Positions 7,461 through 15,126 of a stretch of DNA of 64,000 nt are shown here, piece after piece. This stretch comes from Mumia xiangluensis (GTDB lineage Bacteria; Actinomycetota; Actinomycetes; Propionibacteriales; Nocardioidaceae): positions 1,054,001 to 1,118,000 of the forward strand of contig NZ_WJYO01000001.1 of the NCBI RefSeq assembly GCF_010994095.1. Direction: 5' to 3'. The notes beneath the pieces are model-generated. The model saw only the letters and a program-made list of their open reading frames with translations. It had not been told where the DNA came from and ran no database searches. Position numbers and translations under genes: made by a program. Numbering within the stretch: the stretch's first letter is position 1; each line of letters begins with the position of its first letter.

Positions 7461-8924
7461 CTACCAGTCGCGGGCGATGCGGTCGCGGAACCACGCGTAC
7501 GAGGCCTTCGGGGTCCGGTCGCCGGTCGCGAAGTCGACATGGGTGAGCCCGAAGCGCTGGGTGTAGCCCTCCGCCCACTCGAAGTTGTCGAGCAGCGACC
7601 ACGCGAGGTAGCCGCGCACGTCGACCCCGGCGTCGCGGGCAGCGCCGACAGCGTCGATGTGGGCGTCCAGGTACGCGATGCGTGCCGCGTCGTCGATCGT
7701 GCCGTCCGGTCCCGGCTCGTCCGGGTAGGAGCAGCCGTTCTCGGTGATCACGACCGGCGGCAGGGCATCGCCGTATGTGTCGCGTAGTCCGACGAGCAGC
7801 TCGGTCAGGCCCTCGGGGACGACGGGCCAGCCGAAGCCGGTCGTCGGGTGGTCCTCGATCGGCACGATCTCGAACGGCAGCGGGTTGTCGGCGCCGGGGG
7901 CCGTGACGAGCGTCGGGTTGTAGTAGTTCACGCCGAGCAGGTCGAGCGGCTGCGCGATGGTGTCCAGGTCGCCGTCGCGCGCGACCGCACCCTCGGCCTC
8001 GGCGAGCACGTCGGGGTAGCTGCCCAGCAGCACGGTGTCGAGGAACATCCGGTTGTGGAACGCGTCGTAGACCTGCGCCGCCGCGGCATCCTCCGGTGAC
8101 GCCGACGTCGCGCGTACGGGGGTCAGGTTGTTCACCAGCATCACGGGGACGTCCCCGGCGCTGCGCAGCGCCTGCACGGCGAGCCCGTGGCCGAGCAGCT
8201 GGTGGTGGCCCGCCGCGAAGGCGTCGAGCAGCAGCACCCTGCCCGGCGCGTGCGTCCCGAAGGCGTAGCCGAGCGCCATGTGCACGAAGGGTTCGTTGAG
8301 CGTCCCCCAGCAGGCGACCCGGTCGCCGAGAGCGTCGGCGACCACGGCGGCGTACTCGGCGAAGCGTTCCGCGGTGTCACGCACCAGCCATCCGCCGGCG
8401 TCCTCCAGCGGCTGCGGGAGGTCCCAGTGGAAGAGGGTCGCGAAGGGGGCGATGCCACGCTCGAGCAGCCCGTCGACGAGCCGGTCGTAGTAGGCCAGGC
8501 CACCGGGGTTCACACGGCCATGGCCCAGAGGCTGCACGCGTGGCCACGCGATCGAGAACCGGTACGCGTTCGCGCCGAGGCCGCTCAGGAGCTCGACGTC
8601 CTCGGGCCACCGGGTGTAGGAGTCGCAGGCGTTCGCGCCCGACGAGCCGTCGGCGACACGACCCGGCTCGGCGCTGAAGGTGTCCCAGATGCTCGGGCCG
8701 CGGCCGTCGGCAGTGACCGCTCCCTCGATCTGGTAGGCCGCGGTGGCTGCGCCCCACCAGAAGGAGCCCTCCTCCTCGCTGGTTGAGCGGCCCTCCTCCT
8801 CGCTGGTTGAGGCGCCCTCCCTCTCGCTGGTTGAGCGGCCCTCCTCCTCGCTGGTTGAGGCGCCCTCCTCCTCGCTGGTTGAGCGAGCGGAGCGAGTCGA
8901 AACCCTAGTCACATCTCCCGTCAT
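7461..8924 (-). CDS. Glycoside hydrolase family 1 beta-glucosidase with repeat-derived N-terminus
   Basis: A 487-residue family 1 retaining beta-glycosidase. The acid/base glutamate is in WGTLNEPF and the nucleophile glutamate in VVITENGCS; FWWGAATAAYQIEGA is the canonical family start, and the C-terminal RTPKASYAWFRDRI is complete. Oddly, the first ~46 residues are five copies of an 8-residue unit (STSEEEG plus A or R) encoded by a 24-bp tandem repeat. No ATG, GTG or TTG lies between the repeats and the catalytic domain, so the repeats must be translated. The start is ATG 8924, or GTG 8930 two codons earlier. It lacks a signal peptide, so it probably acts in the cytosol on imported beta-glucosides. 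It is divergent from the MFS transporter, whose start is only 17 bp away. Confidence 0.9.
   Translation of the reverse strand: MTGDVTRVSTRSARSTSEEEGASTSEEEGRSTSEREGASTSEEEGRSTSEEEGSFWWGAATAAYQIEGAVTADGRGPSIWDTFSAEPGRVADGSSGANACDSYTRWPEDVELLSGLGANAYRFSIAWPRVQPLGHGRVNPGGLAYYDRLVDGLLERGIAPFATLFHWDLPQPLEDAGGWLVRDTAERFAEYAAVVADALGDRVACWGTLNEPFVHMALGYAFGTHAPGRVLLLDAFAAGHHQLLGHGLAVQALRSAGDVPVMLVNNLTPVRATSASPEDAAAAQVYDAFHNRMFLDTVLLGSYPDVLAEAEGAVARDGDLDTIAQPLDLLGVNYYNPTLVTAPGADNPLPFEIVPIEDHPTTGFGWPVVPEGLTELLVGLRDTYGDALPPVVITENGCSYPDEPGPDGTIDDAARIAYLDAHIDAVGAARDAGVDVRGYLAWSLLDNFEWAEGYTQRFGLTHVDFATGDRTPKASYAWFRDRIARDW
8767..8907. repeat. 24-bp tandem repeat ending in a full copy of the GGTTTCGA family repeat
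   Basis: Five units begin at 8767, 8791, 8815, 8839 and 8863. Each starts CCCTCCTCCTCGCTGG (unit 3 has one base change) followed by TTGAG. The last unit continues into GCGAGCGGAGCGAGTCG and AAACCC, which is the complete form of a repeat also found upstream of pyrE at 14538-14569. The 24-bp period is in frame with the glycosidase gene. Confidence 0.9.
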
Positions 8925-8929
8925 GGGCA

Positions 8930-8936
8930 CATACTG
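8930..8936. promoter_or_regulatory. Candidate shared bidirectional -10 element
   Basis: CATACTG reads CATACT on the plus strand (8930-8935, 6 nt before the MFS GTG at 8942) and CAGTAT on the minus strand (8936-8931, 6 nt before the glycosidase ATG at 8924). Both gaps equal the 6-8 nt found at the other leaderless starts of this window. Both hexamers match the -10 consensus only partly. Confidence 0.45.
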
Positions 8937-8941
8937 GGCGC

Positions 8942-10159
8942 GTGTCCAAGATCACGCAACCCCCGGAGCCCGCGCTGCGCCGCGCCCGGGTGGCTACCTC
9001 GGTCGGCTTCTTCCTCCAGGCGGCGATCCTCGTCACGATCCTGTCGAGGCTGCCTGACTTCCAGGACGAGCGCGGTGTCACCGAGGGCGACGTCACGCTC
9101 CTCCTGCTGCTGACCTCGGTCATCGCCGGCGGCGGGTCGCTGCTGGCGGAGCGGATCGCGGTGCGACGCTCCAGCGCCCTGGCGCTGCGTCTCGCGCTGC
9201 TGACGATCGGCGTGATGGTCGTCGTGATCGGCTTCGCCGAGTCCAAGCCGGCGATGTACGCGGCGTTCGCCGTGTACGGGATCGGCGTGGGCGCGACCGA
9301 CGCCTCGACGAACATGCAGGGCGTGACGGTCCAGCGCCTGTACGGCCGCAGCATCATGACCAGCTTCCACGGGATGTGGAGCATCGGTGCCATCGTCGGA
9401 GCCTTGTACGCCGCGGGGTGCGCGAAGCTCGAGATCGGGCTGATGCCGTCGCTGGTGGCTGTCGGCGTGGTCGGCGTGGCAGCCACCCTGGTGATCTCGC
9501 CGTACCTGGTGCGTCCTGCCGTCGAGCACGAGGCGAGCGAGGTCTCAGAGGTGGAGCGACCGCCGCTGCACGTACCGTGGCGCCCGCTCGTCGCGCTGGG
9601 CCTCGTCGTCGTGGTCTTCTACCTGGCCGACACGTCGGTGATGAGCTGGAGCACGATCTACCTCCACGACGTCCTCGACGCGGCGAAGTCGGTGGCGCCG
9701 CTCGGCTACGCCGCGTACCAGGTCGGTGCCGTCGTCTCCCGCCTGGCGGGAGACAGGTTCGTCGTCCGGTACGGCGCGGTGGCCGTCGTCCGCGCGGGGA
9801 CCGTGGTCGGCATCGTCGCGCTCGCCCTCGTCGTCGTGGCGCCGTCCCCGGCTCTGGCGATCGCCGCGTTCGGCCTGATGGGTCTCGGCCTCCCGGTGAT
9901 CATCCCGCTCGCGTTCGCCGCGGCAGGCAACCTGCCCGGCTCCGACGCCGACGTGGCGATCGCGCGCCTCAACCTCTTCAACTACCTGGGCAACATCATC
10001 GGCGCGGGACTCATCGGGGCGCTCGCGACCGAAGGCGCGCTCCGCTGGATCTACGTCGTGCCGCTCGTGCTGGTGCCGCTGATCCTGCTGGTCGCACGGG
10101 CGTTCGCCCCCGAGCGGGAGACGATCGGCGTCGTCGCCGCGGAGGACCAGACCCCCTGA
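8942..10159 (+). CDS. Major facilitator superfamily transporter
   Basis: A 405-residue membrane protein with 12 predicted hydrophobic segments in two halves separated by a charged loop at about 196-213 (VEHEASEVSEVERPPLHVPW). The segment GIGVGATDASTNMQGVTVQRLYGRSIMTSFHGMWSIGAIVGA resembles the FucP/YbjJ-like branch that includes sugar and drug transporters. The substrate cannot be deduced. The gene starts with GTG 8942 behind CATACT, apparently leaderless, and is divergent from the beta-glucosidase, which might suggest linked sugar uptake. The next gene on the strand begins about 50 nt after its stop. Confidence 0.85.
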   Translation: MSKITQPPEPALRRARVATSVGFFLQAAILVTILSRLPDFQDERGVTEGDVTLLLLLTSVIAGGGSLLAERIAVRRSSALALRLALLTIGVMVVVIGFAESKPAMYAAFAVYGIGVGATDASTNMQGVTVQRLYGRSIMTSFHGMWSIGAIVGALYAAGCAKLEIGLMPSLVAVGVVGVAATLVISPYLVRPAVEHEASEVSEVERPPLHVPWRPLVALGLVVVVFYLADTSVMSWSTIYLHDVLDAAKSVAPLGYAAYQVGAVVSRLAGDRFVVRYGAVAVVRAGTVVGIVALALVVVAPSPALAIAAFGLMGLGLPVIIPLAFAAAGNLPGSDADVAIARLNLFNYLGNIIGAGLIGALATEGALRWIYVVPLVLVPLILLVARAFAPERETIGVVAAEDQTP

Positions 10160-10209
10160 CGACCGCGTCGCCACCGATGAGATCGGGGAGGCCGCTCGGT
10201 CTCACCGAC

Positions 10210-11094
10210 ATGACGAACTCGCCGACGCAGCCCCGGAAGCCTGACCGACCGACGACCGCCGTCGACGTGAACCAGGTCGTCCTGGGCACCGAATCCTTCG
10301 GGGACGACGCCGCACCCCTCGTCCTGCTCGCGGGCGGGACGACGATGCTCTCCTGGCCTGACGCCCTGTGCGAGCGCCTTGCCTCCGTCGGTCGGCGCGT
10401 CGTGCGGTACGACCTGCGCGACAGCGGCGGTTCGACGACCGCCGATCCCGAGGCCCCCGCGTACACACTGCGCGACCTCGCCGCCGATGCGGTAGCGCTG
10501 GTCGCCGCGCTCGACGGCCGACCCGCGCACCTCGCGGGGATCGGGGTCGGCGGGATGGTCGCGCAGACCGCGGTGCTCGATCATCCCGGCGCGTTCTCGG
10601 CGCTCACCCTCGTCGGCACTCGCGCCGTGGCGCCCGGTCCGTGCGACGGTGACCTGCCCGACCACGACCCGGCGACGATGCCGCGCCTGTTCTCCCTCCC
10701 GATGCCCGACTGGGCCGACCGCGAGGCCGTGGCGGAGTTCGGCGCCGCCCGCGCGGAGGTCCTTGGCGACGACCCCGTCGCCGCACGCGCGGCGGCCGCG
10801 CGCATCTGGGACCGTACTCCCGACACCACAGCCCCGACCCAGATGGCGAACCAGCTCGGGATGGTCTTCGCCGCGCTCGACTGCACGCCTCGCTGGCGCG
10901 AGCGCCTGCCGGAGATCGCCGTGCCCACGCTCGTCGTCCACGGCCGCCGGGACCCGTTCTTCCCGGTCGGCAACGGCGAGGCGATCGCACGCGAGATCCC
11001 CGGAGCACGGCTGCTCGTCCTGGAGGAGGCCGCCACCGCGATCCCCGAAGACGCGACCGCCACGGTCGCCGACGCCATGCTGTCGCTCGGCTAA
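10210..11094 (+). CDS. Alpha/beta-hydrolase-fold protein lacking the catalytic Ser and His
   Basis: A 294-residue protein of the alpha/beta hydrolase fold, close in layout to RdmC-type esterases: RRVVRYDLRDSGGSTT, the elbow strand HLAGIGVGGMVAQ, a lid region 135-215, and PTLVVHGRRDPFFPVGNGEAIAREIPGARLLVLE. The nucleophile position of the GxSxG elbow is Gly (codons ATC GGG GTC GGC GGG). The C-terminal EGMGHxxP motif reads EEAATAIP, so the catalytic His is also replaced; the acid Asp in GRRDP is kept. It is therefore probably a non-hydrolytic member with a binding or structural role, or a decaying gene whose frame is still open. The start could also be ATG 10176. It overlaps the convergent propeller gene by 4 nt at the stop codons. 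Confidence 0.85.
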   Translation: MTNSPTQPRKPDRPTTAVDVNQVVLGTESFGDDAAPLVLLAGGTTMLSWPDALCERLASVGRRVVRYDLRDSGGSTTADPEAPAYTLRDLAADAVALVAALDGRPAHLAGIGVGGMVAQTAVLDHPGAFSALTLVGTRAVAPGPCDGDLPDHDPATMPRLFSLPMPDWADREAVAEFGAARAEVLGDDPVAARAAAARIWDRTPDTTAPTQMANQLGMVFAALDCTPRWRERLPEIAVPTLVVHGRRDPFFPVGNGEAIAREIPGARLLVLEEAATAIPEDATATVADAMLSLG

Positions 11095-12527
11095 CGCCGC
11101 CGGACGCTGACGACCCCGGTCTCCGTCCCCTGGTAGAGCGTGCCGTCCGGGCCGGTCGTGCCGGTCATCTGGAGCGGGTTGTAGAGAAGCCCGATCCCGA
11201 GCGCCGACGTCTTGCGGACGGCGCCAGTGTGCGGGTCGACCACCGCGTACGAGTACGTGGCGAAGGTCTGGCTCCCGACCACCCCGGTCGGTCCGCTCGC
11301 GGTGACCGTGTAGATCAGGTCGTCGCCGAGCGACAGGCGCGGCAGCGCGGCCGACTTCACCGTGGACTCCCACACGACGTCGCACCCGGACTCGTCGGCG
11401 CGGACGTCGACGCGGGTCATGCCGCCGTCGAACGATCCCGAGGACGGGACGCTGGCGGGAGAGCCGTCGGGGAGGGCGGGGTACGGGTAGCCGAACGTGT
11501 TGGTGACGAACACGCTGCGCCCGGACGCGATGGGCGAGTCCTCGGTGCCGCTGTGCGCCGGGCGGGTGAGCACGGGCAGCGAGCAGATCGGGGTCGGTCC
11601 GCCATCGGTGCGGTAGACGAGGAGCCGCTCGTGCGGTGCCGCGTTGTCGGTGATCGTCACGTACTCGGTGCCCGTCCTCGGCCCGAAGAACGTTGGTGTC
11701 GCCCCGCTGCCCCAGCTGAGCTGGCCGGGCTTGCGGCCGGGACCACGGTCGTACGCCGCGCGCCAGCGCACCTCGGGGGTCCCGTCGGCGCGGGCGGAGA
11801 GGACGTAGAGCGCGTGCTCGGTCACCACCGCCGTACGACCCTCGACGGTCGAGATGCTGTTCTGGACCGGCTCGCCGAGGGCGATCGTGCGCGTCGTGCC
11901 GTCCTCCGCGACCGTCCCGACGGTGCCGTCGCTCGCGGCGATCCAGACCTCGCGGCCCCACCCCGGCGAGAGTCCCACGACAGCGGCGTCGGCCGGCAGC
12001 GCCGATCCGATCGGCGTCGACTCGTCCACCGTGAGTCGCCACGCACCGCCGACCTGGTGGTGTCCGATCCGCAGCAGGGTGTCGTTGCCGTCGACCACCA
12101 CGAGCCGGTCCTCGTCGTCGAGGTAGGCGTACACGCCACCGAACAGGCTGCCCTTGGCCAGCGGGAGCGAGGCGAGGTCGGCGCCGGTCGCGGGGTCCAG
12201 GAGGTGGACGGTCGGGGTGCGTCCGAAGATCGAGGTGCACAGCGTGACGACGTAGCCGTCCTGCCCGATCAAGATCGCCGGGCACGCCGAGGCGAGCGCT
12301 GTCCGCTTCGCGACCACGGCGCCGGTGCCGGGACCCGCGTACGGGGTGGTGTCGCTGGACGCGGAGTCGCCGTGCATCGTCGCCGTGCCGGTGGTCGTGG
12401 TCGCAGGGTTCTGCGGCGGCGGCGGGCCGAACGACGACGAGACCGCAGAGGCACCGGTGCCTGACGTGAGCGCGACCAGCAGAGCAGCGAGGGCGAGGGC
12501 GGAGCGGGTGGTTCCGACGACGGGCAC
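11091..12527 (-). CDS. Secreted PQQ/WD-like beta-propeller protein
   Basis: A 478-residue exported protein of unknown function. A Sec signal peptide is clear: the positive start MPVVGTTRSALA, hydrophobic stretch LALAALLVALTSG and a probable cleavage after GASA (residue ~28). A Pro/Thr-rich linker follows, then repeated strand patterns with aspartate-glycine turns (LLDPATGADLASLPL, VVDPHTGAVRKTSAL, GPDGTLYQGTETG) typical of quinoprotein-like eight-bladed propellers that lack the enzyme residues. The GTG start at 12527 has GGAGGACTCCC in front, an excellent ribosome binding site, with TAGCGT further up. The stop overlaps that of the convergent hydrolase-like gene. Confidence 0.75.
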   Translation of the reverse strand: MPVVGTTRSALALAALLVALTSGTGASAVSSSFGPPPPQNPATTTTGTATMHGDSASSDTTPYAGPGTGAVVAKRTALASACPAILIGQDGYVVTLCTSIFGRTPTVHLLDPATGADLASLPLAKGSLFGGVYAYLDDEDRLVVVDGNDTLLRIGHHQVGGAWRLTVDESTPIGSALPADAAVVGLSPGWGREVWIAASDGTVGTVAEDGTTRTIALGEPVQNSISTVEGRTAVVTEHALYVLSARADGTPEVRWRAAYDRGPGRKPGQLSWGSGATPTFFGPRTGTEYVTITDNAAPHERLLVYRTDGGPTPICSLPVLTRPAHSGTEDSPIASGRSVFVTNTFGYPYPALPDGSPASVPSSGSFDGGMTRVDVRADESGCDVVWESTVKSAALPRLSLGDDLIYTVTASGPTGVVGSQTFATYSYAVVDPHTGAVRKTSALGIGLLYNPLQMTGTTGPDGTLYQGTETGVVSVRRR

Positions 12528-12618
12528 GGGAGTCCTCCGAGTGACGGCGAGCAGGCCCTCGTGACGCTAGCCAGCGACTCCGTCTGTGTCAGGGCTTGTG
12601 TTCGCCCGGACCGAAAGT

Positions 12619-13776
12619 TCAGACCCGGAGCGCCTGCAGTCGCCGCAGGGCCTCGTCGATGACGCTCTCCTGCTTGCAGAACGCCCAGCGCACGAGCGGG
12701 CGTCCCGCGTCCTCGTCGTCGTAGAACACCTGGGTGGGGATGGCCACGACGCCGGCGGTCTCGGGGAGCGCGCGGCAGAAGGCGATGCCGTCATCGAACC
12801 CGAGCGGGCGGATGTCGGTGGTCGCGAAGTAGGTGCCCTGCGGCACGTACGTCGTGAAGCCCACGTCCTCGAGCCCGGCGCAGAGCTGGTCGCGCCGCGC
12901 CTGCAGCGTCGCGGCGAACCCCTCGAAGTACGCGGAGTCGTGGCCGAGCGCGTGCGCGATCGCCGGCTGGAACGGCGCCCCGGAGGTGTAGGTGAGGAAC
13001 TGCTTCGCGCCGACCGTGGCTCGGACGAGCGCCGCTGGCCCGCTCACCCAGCCGACCTTCCAGCCCGTGAACGAGAACGACTTGCCACCGCTCGAGATGG
13101 TCAGGGTCCGCTCGCGCATCCCGGGCAGCGTCGCGAGCGGCACGTGCACGGCGCCGTCGAAGGTGAGGTGCTCGTACACCTCGTCGGTGATCACGACGAG
13201 GTCGTGCTCGACAGCAAGGTCGCGGATCGCCTCGCGCTCCGCGGCGTCGAGCACCATCCCGGTCGGGTTGTGCGGGCTGTTGATCAGCATGGCCGTGGTG
13301 CGATGGCCGACCGCGGCCCGCAGCGCGTCGAGGTCGAGCCGGAAGTCCGGGGCGCGCAGCGTCACAGGCTTGCGGACGCCACCCGCGAACTCGAGCACCG
13401 CGACGTAGGAGTCGTAGTACGGCTCGAGCACCACGACCTCGTCGCCGGGATCGACCAGCCCGAGGATCGCGCCGGCGATGGCCTCGGTCGCCCCGGTTGT
13501 CACCGCCACCTCGGTCGCGGGATCCAGCGTGAGGCCGTACCAGCGCTCCTGGTGCGCCGCGATCGCGTCGCGCAGCGCGGGGATCCCGATGCCCGGCGGG
13601 TACTGGTTGACGCCGGAGCGCATCGCGTCCACAGCGACGTCGACGACGTCGTCCGGCCCGTCGGTGTCGGGGAACCCCTGGCCGAGGTTGACCGCGCCGG
13701 TCCGCACGGCGAGGGCCGACATCTCGGCGAAGATCGTGGTGCCCAGGCCGGCGACGCGTGCGCTCGTGGTCTTCAC
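12619..13776 (-). CDS. PLP-dependent class I aminotransferase (DapC/methionine aminotransferase type)
   Basis: A 385-residue fold-type I aminotransferase. LGQGFPDTDGP and the NQYPPG substrate segment are characteristic of YbdL/DapC-like enzymes. The PLP-binding lysine is in ISSGGKSFSFTGWKVGW, NSPHNPTG binds the cofactor phosphate and ring, and the C-terminal VRWAFCKQESVIDEALRRL carries the carboxylate-binding Arg. It transfers an amino group from glutamate to a keto acid; N-succinyl-diaminopimelate (lysine pathway) or methionine/aromatic keto acids are the likely substrates. The GTG start at 13776 is selected because TAGAGT (13789-13784 on the minus strand) ends 7 nt before it. The next ATG-type codon upstream would add residues across this element. 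The gene is divergent from the sortase. Confidence 0.88.
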   Translation of the reverse strand: MKTTSARVAGLGTTIFAEMSALAVRTGAVNLGQGFPDTDGPDDVVDVAVDAMRSGVNQYPPGIGIPALRDAIAAHQERWYGLTLDPATEVAVTTGATEAIAGAILGLVDPGDEVVVLEPYYDSYVAVLEFAGGVRKPVTLRAPDFRLDLDALRAAVGHRTTAMLINSPHNPTGMVLDAAEREAIRDLAVEHDLVVITDEVYEHLTFDGAVHVPLATLPGMRERTLTISSGGKSFSFTGWKVGWVSGPAALVRATVGAKQFLTYTSGAPFQPAIAHALGHDSAYFEGFAATLQARRDQLCAGLEDVGFTTYVPQGTYFATTDIRPLGFDDGIAFCRALPETAGVVAIPTQVFYDDEDAGRPLVRWAFCKQESVIDEALRRLQALRV

Positions 13777-13832
13777 GGTCCTGACTCTAGATGTCGGGGG
13801 TGCGGCAGCCACCCGGGTGCGAGACTGGAGCC

Positions 13833-14528
13833 GTGTCCGTCACGACCCCGTCACCGCCGAAGGCCGGCCGCCGCCGCAAGCGCCGTACGCCGATGGGTCG
13901 TGTGCTGACCGCGCTCGGTCTCGCGCTGATCCTCACCGGGGTCGGCATGCTCGCTTACGTGGGCTGGCAGTACTTCGGCACCAACATCGTGGCCAAGCAG
14001 CAGCAGGCCGAGATCCGTCAGGAGCTCACGCAGTCGTGGGAGGACCCCGGCGCCACCGCGGAGGCAGACATCAAGGGTGGAGGGTTCGCGCTGCTGCGGG
14101 TCCCACGCTTCGGCGACGACTACGAGGTGCCGATCGTCAAGGGCGTGGAGGACGACGACCTCGCCCGCGGCGTCGGCTGGTTCCCTGACACCGCGCGCCC
14201 CGGGAAGGTCGGCAACTTCGCGATCGCCGGCCACCGCGTCACGCACGGCGAGCCGTTCCGGCACTTCCTCGAGCTGCGCAAGGGCGACGAGGTGATCGTG
14301 GAGACGAAGACGCACGTCTTCACCTACGTGCTGCGCGACGACGGGACGGACCGCGAGCTGGACTTCAACCAGGGCTGGGTGCTCGACCCCGTCCCCGGCG
14401 AGCGTGACGCCGTGCCCACCGAGCGGCTCCTGACGATGGTGACCTGCTCCGAGCTCTTCCACACCGACAAGCGGTCGATCGTGTTCGGCGAGCTCACGTC
14501 CGCGGTGAAGAAGCAGCCCGCCGGTTGA
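13833..14528 (+). CDS. Class E sortase
   Basis: A 231-residue membrane-anchored transpeptidase. A single transmembrane segment spans about 24-48 after a basic N-terminus (AGRRRKRRTPMGR). The catalytic residues of sortases are present: H134 in FAIAGHRVTHG, C205 in TMVTCSELF and R214 in HTDKRSIVFGEL. Class E enzymes attach LAXTG-type proteins to the cell wall or act as housekeeping sortases in high-GC actinobacteria; no obvious LAXTG substrate gene is adjacent. The GTG start is 6 nt behind GAGACT (13821-13826). Its stop codon lies within the first bases of the repeat that precedes pyrE. Confidence 0.92.
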   Translation: MSVTTPSPPKAGRRRKRRTPMGRVLTALGLALILTGVGMLAYVGWQYFGTNIVAKQQQAEIRQELTQSWEDPGATAEADIKGGGFALLRVPRFGDDYEVPIVKGVEDDDLARGVGWFPDTARPGKVGNFAIAGHRVTHGEPFRHFLELRKGDEVIVETKTHVFTYVLRDDGTDRELDFNQGWVLDPVPGERDAVPTERLLTMVTCSELFHTDKRSIVFGELTSAVKKQPAG

Positions 14529-14569
14529 GCGAGCCCGCTGGTTGAGCGAGCGCAGCGAGTCGAAACCCG
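14523..14569. repeat. Copy of the GGTTTCGA family repeat upstream of pyrE
   Basis: GGTTGAGCGAGCCCGCT (partial) is followed by CTGGTTGAGCGAGCGCAGCG and AGTCGAAACCC. The complete part matches the distal end of the repeat inside the glycosidase gene with one base difference. The sortase stop codon TGA lies in the partial copy, and the region where the pyrE -35 should be lies in the full copy. Confidence 0.85.
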
Positions 14570-14586
14570 CTCGATACCCTGACCCC

Positions 14587-15126
14587 ATGAGCGATCGTGA
14601 CGCCCTCATCGACCAGATCAAGACCAAGGCCGTCATCCACGGCAAGGTCACGCTGTCCTCCGGCAAGGAGGCCGACTACTACGTCGACCTTCGCCGTGTG
14701 ACCCTCGACAGTGAGGCGGCGCCGCTGGTGGGTCGCGTGATGCTCGACCTTCTCGACGACCTCGAGTACGACTCCGTCGGCGGCCTCACGATGGGGGCCG
14801 ATCCCGTGGCGGCGGCGATGCTGCACCAGGCGGCGGCCCAGGGCCGCACCCTCGACGCCTTCGTCGTCCGCAAGGCGGAGAAGGCCCACGGGTTGCAGCG
14901 CCGCATCGAGGGCCCCGACGTCGCGGGCCGGCGGGTCGTCGCCGTCGAGGACACCTCGACGACCGGCGGCTCGGTGCTGACGGCGGTGGAGGCGCTGCGC
15001 GAGGCGGGCGCCGAGGTCGTGGCGGTCGCGGTGATCGTCGACCGCGAGACCGACGCGGCGGAGCGGGTGCGCGGCGAAGGGCTCGACTACCGGTTCGCCG
15101 TGTCGAAGACCGACCTCGGGCTGTAG
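14587..15126 (+). CDS. pyrE: Orotate phosphoribosyltransferase
   Basis: A 179-residue enzyme that makes orotidine 5 prime-monophosphate from orotate and PRPP, the fifth step of pyrimidine synthesis. The PRPP-binding motif is VVAVEDTSTTGGS, and SSGKEADYYVDLRRVT is the characteristic N-terminal orotate/PRPP loop. ATG 14587 is chosen because TACCCT at 14575-14580 ends 6 nt before it (leaderless) and it gives the standard length; an upstream in-frame ATG at 14542 would translate the repeat. The last 40 nt overlap the end of the convergent glycerophosphodiesterase gene. Confidence 0.92.
   Translation: MSDRDALIDQIKTKAVIHGKVTLSSGKEADYYVDLRRVTLDSEAAPLVGRVMLDLLDDLEYDSVGGLTMGADPVAAAMLHQAAAQGRTLDAFVVRKAEKAHGLQRRIEGPDVAGRRVVAVEDTSTTGGSVLTAVEALREAGAEVVAVAVIVDRETDAAERVRGEGLDYRFAVSKTDLGL

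Noticed and set aside
9376-10209. Extension of the hydrolase-like protein into the transporter gene
   Set aside because: The upstream part is an Arg-rich out-of-frame shadow of the MFS gene.
10210-11094. Frameshift or sequencing error explaining the missing hydrolase serine
   Set aside because: The frame is continuous and the residues on both sides of the elbow align well, so a codon replacement, not a shift, is seen.
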